From Psoroptes ovis (taxonomy: Eukaryota > Arthropoda > Arachnida > Sarcoptiformes > Psoroptidae): a DNA stretch of 64,000 nt. The first letter of the stretch is position 1; every line of letters begins with the position of its first letter. The notes under the pieces were generated by a model. The model searched no databases, was not told where the DNA came from, and was given only the letters and a program-made list of their open reading frames with translations. The translations under genes and the position numbers were made by a program. The DNA lies in contig PQWQ01000004.1 of the NCBI GenBank assembly GCA_002943765.1, forward strand, positions 2,418,001 through 2,482,000, written 5' to 3'. This document shows, one piece after another, positions 53,431 to 64,000 of the stretch.

Positions 53431-56400
53431 CTATTCCAAACTGAACAATGAATAATGAAAATAACTAGAAAATTCAAATTTAAATTCAAATATTGCAATC
53501 AAAATAACGGAAAAAAATAAATTGCTCACAGGTGTGAATGAATGAATGATTTTTTTTCATCCATTTGAAATGATAACGAAAAAAAATCGGATGCAATAAA
53601 TTTATGTTCATTTCATTTCACTTCAATTTAATTTCAATTTTTCAAATTCAAAGAATGAATGAATTTAAAAAAAACAGATTTTTCAATATTTCAATAAAAA
53701 GTCCTTGAGGCCATAATAATAATAATAATAATAATAATCAAAATGGTGAAATATTGAAATTTTTAAAATTGAAAATACCAGATTTTATTTTGTCAATTCT
53801 CAGTTCTCATTTTTTTTCATTATTCCATGATATATTGAAATATTTAGAAATATTTCAATGATTTACACACACATTTTTTTTATGATTAATTCGGATGAAT
53901 TTTTGAAAAAAAATATTGAATTTCAATGACAAATGTAATACCTGTCAAATAAAGAATCAAATTATTTGCAATCTTTTCATTTTTTTTCAATTTTTTTCCT
54001 ATTTTGACTTGGACTTGAAGTAATTATTGATATCGATTCTAGTGATGATTAAATAGATTTTCAATGAAATGGAATAATGTCAAAATTTCAAGGAATTTGT
54101 ATTCATTTTCATTTGGAAAAATTTAAAAATAATCAATCAATCAATCGATGTCATCGATCATCCTTGACATTAACATTATTATAATGATAACGACGAAAAT
54201 GTAACGTTTTCTGGTAAATTTTGGTGTATCAAATGAAATTAATAATATTCTTCACTGCTGATGCTTACACATTTATTACTCACAATCACTCTACAATCGT
54301 TACACATTTGCCTCTAAGAATTCCATACAAAAATGTATTTAATTTTTCAATTTACTTTGGGTTTTGAAGTATCATAAAATATCGAATGATAGACATAATA
54401 AAATTGAAAATTATTATGAAAAAAAATAACGTCAAGATAATTTTCCGATAATCAATAGACTTTGAGTGTTTGTGGAAAATAAAAATAGATGGAAAATTTG
54501 AAATGAAAAATGAATAAAAATTGGAATGAATAAATGTACTTGAAATCGATAAAAAATGATAAGCAAAATGTTCAACATCATCGAGAAAAACATTATTATC
54601 ATCATCAAAGAGGAAAATATAATCAATAATAATAATGTTGAAATACCCTAGGCCCTAGGGAATTTTCATTTTTTTTCTCCATGTTCAAACATTTGAAAAA
54701 AATAATTGAAGAATATCAAATGTAACATCTACAGCATCAGCATCGACAACCAATGAAACAAAAACAAATACAAATAAATCATAAATATAATCATAATTAT
54801 AAGAATTCCATTTATTTATTTATTTATCCATTTTTGGCCAATGAATCGATACAGAAACAAGAAATAAATGGCCAATATATCACTGAATGAAGCGATGAAT
54901 TGTATCTGCTTAATTTATTATTATTATTTCTATTATTTTCATCATTATTTCAGCATCATCATTCACCAATGACCACAAAAAATCGATCATGTTCAGAATG
55001 ATCAATAATACAGCTTGGATGGGTGGCCTCTATTCATTCATTCATTCATTGCTCGAACATCTTCATCATGATAATCATTAATAATATTCGGTTAATCAAA
55101 TTCACAGCTTTGGAAAAAACATCGAAACTACAACAATAACAACAATTTAATGCATGATGAGCACACACACACACACACAGACACAATTTGGTGAAAATAA
55201 TATACGATGAGACGATAAAGTCAAATAAGGTTCATCAATTGTTCGGCTAATTATTATTCAGGCAACTGCCATTATTATTATTATCATTATTGGAATTATA
55301 ATTATGATTGCAATCCTTATTATTATCATTATTGTTAATATTTGATATTAAAATCAACATTCAAGCTGTTACCAATGTGTTCAATTATGATAATAATGAT
55401 ATTTGCATTTTCCATATTTTCAAAAAATGAAAAATAAAATTTGAATATAAAATTATTGAATTTAAATTACAATTCCATTTTAAATTTTCAAATTTCAATT
55501 TCAAAATTTTCATTCCAAATATTGAATCCCTATTAATTGATTGAAATTATGATTATTTTATTTTATTTTTTCCCGAAAAATTTTAATTTAATCGCTTTTT
55601 AACGATTAAACATTTTTTGGAAATGATATTTAGAATAATGTTTTTTGAATAATAATTTGAATGAAAATTTTCTGAAATTGATTCTCAAAGTTTTTTTTTC
55701 AATTATTATTGATAATAATCATAATAATAATATTAATGGTAATGATTATGATTGAACTTTATGAATAATCAAAACCAATTTTTGACCGAAAAATATTTAC
55801 GCATAAAATTGTATTGGAAAGTAAAGAAAAAAAAATTTCACCATCTGTCGGTGTACAAATCAATATCATTATGATGAATATCATCATTAAATTTCAACTT
55901 TTTTAATATTATTCAATTTTTGAATTAAATGATTGAAATTTCAAAATTAGCGGTGTAAGCATCATGTTTCGATTGATGTTTTATTCACCATTTTGAATTT
56001 AGAGAAAAAATATTTAATAATCATTATTTAAATGTTCAACAGACAACAATCATTTGCACTAATATAAATTCCTTAATTGAACAAGCAAACAAACAAAACA
56101 GAAACAAAAAGATTCAGTTGAATTTCTCTGTCAATTGATTTTTTCAATTATCCAATTTTGATCACAAACATTTTTGATCCAATCATGAAATAAATTTCAA
56201 ATATGAATTCCATAAATACACAAAGCCAAAAATTTTCGGCCACACACCGAAATATCCGCATTTATGATCCACACCCAGTATTCAGAATATTCATTTTGCT
56301 TTTTTGTTTTTTTTTCTTTTTGTTGAAAAATATTTGTTTTTAAACATAATTCTTTAAAACACAAGAATATACATAGAATAAATAAAAATCAACAAATATT

Positions 56401-56761
56401 GATGAACATAACGCCAACGATTATGATCATGATGATGACGATAATCATAATCATAATCATGATAATCAAAATGTATTTTGTGCATTGTCTTTGCTTGTGC
56501 ATTGTTTTTTTACTTTTATGTAATATATTTTGTAATTTTGTAATAAAAAATAAAATGAAAAATTTTCATTTTCATTTTATTTTTCAATAAAAAAATATTC
56601 CATGTATTATTTTTATATACAAATTTATTACAAACTTATTTTGAAAATAAATATAAAAATAATTTGTTTGTAAATAAATAAATGAATGGATATTTATTCG
56701 CAGAAAAATGTTCATGAAAATATGAAGAAATGGGAGAGAAAAATATCAGGAATATTTTGAA

Positions 56762-56826
56762 GAATATGGGAGAAATATATGGGAAAAAATATGGGAAATA
56801 TTTGAGCAAAAATATGGGAAAATATC
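56762..56826. repeat. Degenerate ATATGGGAAAA repeat
   Basis: Four irregularly spaced copies of ATATGGGA(A/G)AA lie in about 65 bases. A weaker version of the same pattern occurs at about 49720-49770. Confidence 0.6.
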
Positions 56827-57006
56827 GTTTTTTTCGTTATTTGGAAAATTGATTCATAAATTCATTCATAAAAAACATTGAATATAATGATAATGACAAT
56901 AATAATAATAAAAAACAAAATCATAAACCATAATCGTTAAATTCTTTTTCTTCATATTTTCGATGATATTATCATTAATATAGCGATTACACGTATCATC
57001 ATCATC

Positions 57007-57709
57007 ATGGATTTTATGATTGTATGTGTGTCTGTGTATGTTGGCTTGGTTTGGTTTTATTTTTGTTTATTTTCTTTGTGTTTGTTCGATGGTGGTTCAT
57101 TGCAGTTTTGGGTTTCGTTCTTTCATTTTCTTTCAATTTTTTCTCTGCCAATTCTTCAATTGTCGATTGTGTGGGGTTGTAGATTGTCAAACGGGAAAAA
57201 ATTGTCAAAAATCAATTATTCATTGCCTTTTTCATTGTCTTTTCATTCTTCACTTCATTTTTGGTTTTATGATTAAAATTGTCTTTATTATTGTCTTTGT
57301 ACAATATTTGGTCAAATTTTGCATTTTACAGTTTTATGTCTCAAAATTATTACAAAACAGAACTTCGAAGACAGACAAAAATGTTTTTAATCAAATGTTT
57401 CTTCAGAAAAGTATTCAGGGTTTATTCAAAACAAAAACAAAAAAGCCAAAGATGAACATGAAATTTTTATGACACTGGATTTAGTGTCCAGTGAAAATTT
57501 TAATATTTTTTTGGTGAAATTTGACAGTTTTTTTAGCGAATATAAAATTCAAGGGTCCAAATATTCGCAGGTCCGATTGGCAATTCGTTATTCGCAATTT
57601 TTCACTGAAATTGTATCAAATAATTTTCAAATTAAAGTTTGGCGAATTTGTTTTTTTATTTCAAAGATTTTGCTACAAAATAAAATCTGATTTTAATTTG
57701 AATCATTGA
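57007..57709 (+). other. Open-frame-dense block, possible gene remnant
   Basis: All three plus-strand frames stay open unusually long. An ATG-started 89-residue frame (57007-57276) encodes a hydrophobic, aromatic chain. A frame from 57020 to 57472 is 150 codons but begins with TTG, its first ATG being at 57038. A third, ATG-started 73-residue frame (57469-57690) overlaps the stop of the second by ATGA. The first two are rich in Phe, Leu, Cys and Val, as expected from a T-rich strand, so chance is a serious alternative; the third is more protein-like. No family is recognised and no convincing splice pattern joins them. Confidence 0.2.
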
Positions 57710-58080
57710 CTCATTGAACACGGACCAAAAATTGAATTTTAATCTGAGAGAGGGAGAGAGAGAGAGCAAAAAGAGTTAATGCATTCCAGCATAATGATCA
57801 AATTTGCCATGATTTTGCCATGAATATATTCACCCATTAACACACACGCACACATACGCATACAGTACAAATAAACTTTAGATATAAAGGGTGAAAAAAA
57901 TTTTTTTTTCGTTTTTTTTTTTGCTTCTAATTAAAATTATTCAATCTTATCATTATCGTCATCATTATCATCGTTATTATTATCATCATTATTCTAATTA
58001 TTATTTATTTATTTATTCATTCATTTATTTAATAATATCAACTTTAATTACGATTAAAGCTAATTATATAAAATGATTTC

Positions 58081-58116
<36 letters not shown>
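58081..58116. repeat. (GAT)12 microsatellite
   Basis: Twelve perfect GAT units. Confidence 0.9.
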
Positions 58117-58117
<1 letters not shown>

Positions 58118-58852
58118 GTACATATTATTTTCGAGATACGTATACATGCACAGATGTATATGTGTGTATTCATGGAATTTGAATATTTTGGATTTTGCTT
58201 GGAAAAATTTCTTGAAAAATCACAAAACAGAATATCGCACATGCATATAATTGTGAAATATGGAAAAAAAATTGAGAAGAAATGAAGACTTGAATTTTTC
58301 ACTATTCATTTAATAGTTTACATATGAATTAAAGATGCTTTATATACAAGTTATTTCCATAATATTATTATTATCATGATTATTATTTTATAAATATTTT
58401 TGTTCCAATCAATGAAAATACATGTAAGTAGATATATTTTTTTTCATAATTTTCTTTAGTTCACAAACTAGTATTTTGGTAACAAATTATGATTTAAAAT
58501 TTAATTTGATTTTTTTTCATTTTCAACAAAATATATGCATCATCCATATCAATTTGATTGAAAAAAATGGATGAAAATACATCTTTGAATCACTCAAGTT
58601 TTGTGTGTACGAACAAGATAAAGATGGAAATACGAGGTACAAATTATTATGAAACTTCTCAAAAATTTTCTTATCAAACCATTTGAACACTTTTGGCTTT
58701 TTAATTCAGAGAATTCACAAAGTTTATTACGAAAAATTTTGATCATTTTATTATTAAATTTATATTTATCAAAAAATTATGATCATAATGATTTAAATTT
58801 GACTCAAAAGAAAAAATTAACCAAAAATTTTTGTTCAATGAACAAGCATTAG

Positions 58853-58867
58853 ACTGCCATCTGCTGG
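58853..58867 (-). promoter_or_regulatory. CTCF-like binding motif
   Basis: The minus strand reads CCAGCAGATGGCAGT, agreeing at all 15 positions with the bilaterian CTCF consensus CCASYAGRKGGCRSY. It lies about 100 bases beyond the NOC3 stop codon, in its 3' UTR or flank. Binding is inference from the motif alone. Confidence 0.4.
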
Positions 58868-58966
58868 CTGCAATTGATGTGATTTGGTATTTGTAGAAAA
58901 AATGAACCGAAAATAATAGTTTACAAATGATGATCATAGTATTTTGAGGAATTGTTGCGAGAAAAT

Positions 58967-61174
58967 TCAGTTTAAATCTGTGATTTTTTCTAGTTTATTA
59001 TATAAATCTATCAGATCATAATCATCATTCAATAAAAGTGTTTCACATAAATCAAAATCAAGTTGATATTTTTTAACAAATTTTTTGATCAACGAATGTT
59101 TTTGCTGATGTTTTTGCATATGTTGATCTTGTTGGAATAAATTATCATTCAGATATGTTATCAATAATTGAACATAACCATTTGTATCCGACGATTTTGA
59201 TTTCTTTGTTGATGATGATGATGATGATGATTCGTTCAATTGAAACCAACGTAAAATTGATTGCATTAATTTGAAAGAATTTTTACAAAAATCATATGAA
59301 TTTTGATTCAACAATACATCACCATCAATATTTTTCGATAATTTCCATTCATTTTTATCTATGGTGAATTTTTTCCGTATATTTTTCATATCATTCATAC
59401 AATTTTCATCATCATCATCTTCATCATTGAAATTTGGCCATCGTTTATGATCAATACATTTACGAATCGCATATAAAAATACCAATTTTTGTGAAGCATT
59501 CAATTTGTTCTCAGTTGAAAGCAATAAAAATTTACAAACAAAATTCATAATACGATTCAATGAAATTAAATTTTGATACCGAATCATTTTGATCACCATA
59601 ACGTTAATACATTCAATATATAATGAAAATATTGACTCTTGTGGCTGATTATCGGTATTGTTTTCACCATCGGATTGTAATAAATCATCGATTGAAAATT
59701 CATATAATGTTTGATATAAAAATTTATAATCAAATTGATTCAATGTTTTTGTCAATGATGATATTGAATTAATGTGTGACATGAGAATGTAAATGTTTTT
59801 CATCAATATCAATTTATCATATGATTGTAATTCGTTGAAATTGAAAAATGATTTCAATCTTTCAATCAAATCAAATACAAATTCTTCATTTGAATACATT
59901 GCTAATTTGATGATGGAGTCCAATATAGTCGATAGTAATGGCCGATACCATTTTCTCAATGAATTTGTATGTATTTGTTGATTATTTGATGATGATTTTG
60001 ATGAAAGAAATGATAATTCTTGTTTGTAATTATCCAAAAATTTAATGTAAAATATATAAACAGTCTCATGTATATTCAATTCATATTTTTTACGTGATTC
60101 TTTATTTTCACATGCTTCCGTTTCTAATAATTGTTTTTCCAAACGCTTAAGCTGTTTATTATTTCGATTTGTTTTATTTGATTTAGTATTGGCAGTAAAA
60201 TTATTTTCATTCAATTGTGAAAATTTTAGATGCAAAAATATTGTTAATGCTTTTGGGCTGACATGATAATTTTGTTCCATAATCATATTCGTAAATAATC
60301 TAATGAATATCAATGTTTTTTCTCCTAATAAATCATTTTGAAATAATATTTTCAAACCATCAATGATTATATCTTTCATTTCGTCGGTCGTATATGGATT
60401 ACACAAGATTTTTGCTGATAAATTGAACAGAATTTCAAAATAATTAAAATTATAATGTTGACGTATCAATTCGCTGATACAATGACAACCAATTAATGCT
60501 AATTTTTTCTTTGCTTCATAAGTAGCCAACATTTTAATATAAAAATTTGTTAATCCATTTGATTTATTCTTGTTTCGATTCGATTTTTCCATAATAACAT
60601 TCATTACACATTTCAAACGTTTCAAATACAAATAATAATATTTCAATAAATTATGTTCAAAATCTAACAGATGTCTAGTTTCATTCTTGAGCGCTGATGC
60701 CGATGTTTGTTCACCCCGCTTATTGATTCTATTTATTTTTGGTGGATCAAATCAATCAAGTAATGAGAACAGAAAACAATTTCACAGCAAAACTTACCGA
60801 TAATTTGGAATTATATCCATAAATATCAAATTCAATGATAAAAAAGTTAATTTTTGTATTGTAAAAAATGCAATACCAAATTTTGCATCATCATCTCTTG
60901 ATACTGTCAATAGATTGATTAATTTTTTTAATTGATAAATATTTTTCTGTGGATTACACATTACTTGTTCACTAATACGTGCAATTACATGACGATATTC
61001 GCTGATTGTTTGTTGGCGAATAGCAAATTTTTCAACAATTGATTTATTTTTTGTTTTTTTCGATGATTTCATTTTCAATTTTTGATTATTACTGACCATC
61101 GCATTATCGATTGAATTCATATCATCATCATCATCATCCATCATCATTGTAGAATCTTGCATTGCATTCACCAT
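58967..61174 (-). CDS. NOC3L: Nucleolar complex protein 3 homologue (NOC3L)
   Basis: Exons are 60798-61174 and 58967-60728. The 69-base intron (GTAAGT...TAG) splits an Arg codon, giving 712 residues. NOC3 pairs with NOC2 in the nucleolus to mature and export pre-60S ribosomes, and in yeast also loads replication licensing factors (family knowledge). Seen here: an acidic run (13-18), a Lys-rich nucleolar-type signal (32-44), the NOC3 signature NPQKNIYQLKKL (74-85), DIIPNYRI spanning the splice junction (about 120-127), a LLDFEHNLL block like the family LRDFE motif, a central HETVYIFYIKFL helix matching the CBF/Mak21-type region, and a poly-Ser tract near 626-632. The N-terminus is much shorter than in human NOC3L (about 800 residues). 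The ATG at 61174 follows a possible splice acceptor, so an upstream exon cannot be excluded. Divergent from TFG. Confidence 0.9.
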
Positions 61175-61326
61175 TTTCAATGATAAACTGGAAATTCAAT
61201 TTGAATTCTATTAGTCTCAGTAACTTATTTTAATAAAAAATAGGAATCACATTTTCTGATGAAATGTGAACACGTTTTTTTCTCGTATGTTCATGGCATT
61301 CAATTTATTTTTCCAGCTTCGATTGA

Positions 61327-61335
61327 AAGATGGCG
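61327..61335 (+). promoter_or_regulatory. YY1-like motif AAGATGGCG
   Basis: Matches the YY1 core that is common at TATA-less housekeeping transcription starts in animals. It lies between the divergent NOC3 and TFG genes. Confidence 0.4.
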
Positions 61336-61637
61336 TATAGAACAATAGTGATGAATAGATGATTTCTTGCGTTTTTTTTCACATTCTCAACACTCAACAA
61401 ATACACAAAAAAAAGACACGTCAACTCATCGGCTTTTTGTTAGCTGTGGTTTGATGATAAAAAATTGAAAAAATAAATAAAAGACATTTCATTTTGATTT
61501 TTGAATTGTATGTGGTCGCATTTAACTTCAATTGTTGGCTTGTATCTTCAAAACAAATAATTCAGATTAATTTTAACTTTATTCCGGTTTATTTTTCATT
61601 TTTACAAAATTCACATTTTATCAAGAGAAAAACACCG

Positions 61638-61724
61638 GTAAGGTTAATGAAAATCAAAATTGTACTCAAATTTCTATTTTTTTCCTGAAAAAGGCATTTG
61701 AAAATTTAAATTGTTTTCTTCAAG
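61638..61724 (+). other. Candidate 5' UTR intron of TFG
   Basis: A good donor (ACCG followed by GTAAGG at 61638) and a pyrimidine-rich acceptor (TTGTTTTCTTCAAG ending at 61724) bound 87 bases, 32 bases upstream of the TFG ATG. The size fits other introns here. No transcript is available to confirm it. Confidence 0.4.
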
Positions 61725-61756
61725 AATCTGAATTAATCATTAATTGAAAATCAAAA

Positions 61757-63373
61757 ATGGCATCAAGCAATTCAACATCATCATTCACGGCTGTGAATGA
61801 TACAGATTTTTCGCAATTAGATTTGAATGGTAAAATAATTATTAAAGCTCAGTATAATGATGATATACGTCGTATACCGATTATTGGTGATGAAATAACA
61901 TATGATGAATTATTGCTGATGATGCAACGATTATTTAAATTGCAATCAACTGATGATATACATATTAAATATCGTGATGATGATAATGATTTCATATCTA
62001 TTATTGATGATAATGATTTGTCATTCGCTATTCAATATAGTCGTGTATTGAAATTAAAAGTTTACGTGAACAACAAGAATAAACCATCTTCGAATAATGA
62101 AAATGACAGCAGTGTCAATGTTATTAATATCAATAATAATAATTTCAAAGCTATATGTCATGAATTGATTGAAATACGGAATCGTTGTAATAAATTGTTG
62201 GAGAAAATTCATTTAGATGATAATAAAAAAACAAACAGTAATTTAGCCATCGATCAATCATCATCGGCAACATTGGACACCAATGAAGTGCACACACAAA
62301 CTGATCGCAATGAAAAACAAATGGAGCAGCCTAAGATATATGGTCAGCCACCAAAAGAATTGGATCCATTGAACAATGTGGATAATAAATCAGAATCTGG
62401 CGGTTATCAGCCACAACAGCAATCAAACCAGCAACAACCACAAGCTTCGAATGAAACAAAAAATGTTGAACAATCGGATAACAATGCTGTCAAATCTGGA
62501 TTTTCACCAAGTATGTGATTTTTTTCCTTTTTGTTAATTTGCGATTCATTAAAATTTATTCAATCTTTTTTAGTTGCCCAACAACCTGTATTGCAACAAG
62601 CTTATCCGGCTCCGCCAGTTCGTCCGCCTATGACAAATCAATTTCATCAACCTCAACAACCTCCGTTTGCAAATCAACCTGGTGACTTCTCTAACAGCAA
62701 TCAATCACAACAACCTTATTTTGAACCGCCTAGGTCACAAGGAGGTCCAGTTCCACCACCACCAACTTCATCTACTGGACCATCATTCACTCCGAATGCT
62801 TATAATCCGATGACATCGATGCCTGGACCGATGCCTCCGCCAACATCATTTGCCGGTTCTGCACCTCCAATGAGTGCTCCGCCAACATCATTCGCTCCAT
62901 CCGGACCTGGTGCACCTCCGCCACCATTCATGGGTTTTGGAGGTCCACCACCGCCACCAACTTCACAACATATGATGCGACCAGGACCAACAATGACACC
63001 TGGTCATCATGGACCGCCAAGTGTTGGATTCAATCCTCCACCACCACCAACAATGGGATCTGATCCGAATAAAATGCCACCAACATCAGCACCAATGGGC
63101 ATGCATCAACCACCACCGCAAATGCCACCAATGCAATCACCACCAGGTAATCAAATGCCACCACCACCACCAACACAAATGGGTATGGTTGATCCATCTA
63201 AACAGCAAATGCAAATGGGTCCACCGATGCCGCCATCATCAACATCACAGCAACCAGGTATGGCTGGCGGTGTACCACCACCACCGATGATGCCACAATT
63301 TAATCCACGTGGTCCTGGCGGTTTTAGTTATGGTGTTAATAATATTCGTACACGCTATCCAACATCTGGATAA
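61757..63373 (+). CDS. TFG: TFG homologue, ER-exit-site scaffold with PB1 domain
   Basis: Exons are 61757-62510 and 62574-63373. The 63-base intron (GTATGT...TTTTTTAG) restores one frame of 517 residues. TFG oligomerises at ER exit sites, binds Sec23/Sec16 and organises COPII carriers between ER and Golgi (family knowledge). Seen here: a PB1 domain at about 25-104, with the conserved basic Lys-30, the DIRRIPI and ITYDELLLMMQR blocks and an acidic OPCA segment (72-92); a short coiled coil at 130-153 (HELIEIRNRCNKLLEKI), which in the family drives octamer formation; and a Pro/Gln/Gly/Met-rich, probably disordered tail from about residue 200 to the end, rich in PPPP, MPPP and PPTS units. It is longer than human TFG (about 400 residues), mainly in the tail. 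The start lies in AAAATGG context. Divergent from NOC3; convergent with the next gene. Confidence 0.93.
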
Positions 63374-63815
63374 ATTCTAATTAATTCAACAGAAAAAGAC
63401 AAAATTTATTTGAAAAAAAATATATCATTATTTTCAAATTTTTTAAACAAAACACATCATTACAATTAACACTCATTTTTTAATTAAACACAATTATTTT
63501 TAATAGAGCATTATGAAATTGCAAATGAAATTGGATCAAATTTCAATACACACATTCATTCACACATAATCACTATTAAACGGAAAATTCAACAAATTAG
63601 TACAATGAATTCCAATTATTTTATTTTTTAATAAAACATTTATAAAATGGAAAAATATATTCAAAAAAAAAGTTATTGCAATAAAATAATTTATCAAAAA
63701 ATAATTATATCAATAATAATGAAATCTGTTTAAAATAAATAAATCATTATAATATATGATGATAATGTTTGAAAGGCATTCAGTCATATCGTTGTTTTGG
63801 ATCATGATCGATTGA
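63374..63815. other. Convergent 3' intergenic region
   Basis: The 442 bases between the TFG stop and the stop of the minus-strand gene hold both 3' UTRs. Nothing coding was seen. Confidence 0.7.
63620..63635. terminator. Overlapping opposed poly(A) signals
   Basis: AATAAA on the plus strand at 63630-63635 (257 bases after the TFG stop) and AATAAA on the minus strand at 63620-63625 (191 bases after the stop of the opposing gene) lie in one 16-base block. A further plus-strand AATAAA is at 63680-63685. Confidence 0.45.
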
Positions 63816-64000
63816 TTAAGCTGCTTTCGATGATGAAGATGAAGATGGCTGCTCATAACGATTTAATCGTTCTTTTGTTATTTGTAATTCTTTGCTCAGT
63901 AATTCTAAATTTTGTTGTAAATGCATGTTTTTAGTCAAAATTTCTTCGACCATTCGTTGTAATTTTTTATGTTCATTTGAATTGATGATTTGTTGTTGTT
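63816..64000 (-). CDS. C-terminal end of an unrecognised coiled-coil protein (partial)
   Basis: Sixty residues plus a TAA stop are visible; the gene continues beyond the window edge. The chain begins with Gln residues, then shows a heptad-like helix rich in Leu, Lys, Glu and Gln (KKLQRMVEEIL, MHLQQNLELLSKELQ, TKERLNRYE), and ends in a poly-Ser tail and KAA. This looks like the end of a long coiled coil followed by a short disordered tail. No intron lies in the visible part. The family cannot be named from so little. It is convergent with TFG. Codon use matches the neighbouring genes, so coding is likely. Confidence 0.65.
   Translation of the reverse strand, partial: QQQIINSNEHKKLQRMVEEILTKNMHLQQNLELLSKELQITKERLNRYEQPSSSSSSKAA

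Larger units (their letters stand above)
53431..58966. other. Intergenic region between the secreted-protein gene and NOC3
   Basis: AT-rich DNA with (TAA)n at 53714-53738, (AC)n at 55162-55179, a degenerate ATATGGG repeat, a (GAT)12 array, a CTCF-like motif near the NOC3 end, and an open-frame-dense block at 57007-57709. No gene is firmly supported. Confidence 0.6.
61175..61756. promoter_or_regulatory. Bidirectional NOC3/TFG promoter region
   Basis: The start codons of two divergent housekeeping genes are 582 bases apart. No TATA box is evident on either strand in a sensible place. A YY1/pleiohomeotic-type motif AAGATGGCG sits at 61327-61335. A CT/T-rich stretch and the TFG leader intron lie on the TFG side. 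Shared promoter use is inferred from layout. Confidence 0.6.

Noticed and set aside
59793..59981. Plus-strand frame inside NOC3
   Set aside because: Antisense shadow of the conserved NOC3 coding exon.
63009..63290. 93-residue His/Gln-rich frame
   Set aside because: Shadow frame of TFG exon 2; the overlapping TFG frame has clear family identity.

Overview
This is nuclear DNA from an animal, most likely an arthropod and probably an astigmatan mite of the Dermatophagoides/Sarcoptes type. The visible basis is very low G+C outside genes, dense AT-rich and (GAT)n/(AAT)n microsatellites, short GT-AG introns (69, 63 and about 141 bases), small intergenic gaps around the real genes, and metazoan orthologues (NOC3L, TFG) whose coding DNA is itself AT-rich. 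The species call is inference; the animal call is firm.

Layout. Positions 1 to about 52,300 hold no gene that I can support. This stretch is AT-rich DNA with microsatellites, homopolymer runs and palindromes. It also carries four miniature mariner-like inverted-repeat elements of about 80 bp: three of one family (17908-17987, 19394-19474, 28456-28535) and one of a second family (42717-42797). Reading frames there are short and mostly low-complexity. A few patches with higher G+C are listed as findings, because the region could be an intergenic desert or one or more very long introns.

The genes lie in the last 12 kb. A two-exon gene on the minus strand (52348-53221) encodes a 243-residue, probably secreted, N-glycosylated, proline-rich protein that I do not recognise. 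After about 5.7 kb of non-coding DNA comes NOC3 (minus, 58967-61174), a ribosome-biogenesis factor. It is divergent from TFG (plus, 61757-63373), an ER-exit-site/COPII scaffold with a PB1 domain. The two share a 582-base promoter region containing a YY1-like motif. The C-terminal coiled-coil end of a further minus-strand gene (63816 to the window edge) converges on TFG, and the two opposing AATAAA signals lie within 16 bases of each other.

How the genes relate: NOC3 and TFG are both housekeeping genes (60S ribosome assembly; ER-to-Golgi export) and probably share a TATA-less bidirectional promoter. The secreted-protein gene has its own TATA-like box and is probably regulated separately. I found no tRNA, rRNA, CRISPR array, complete transposase gene or viral sequence.
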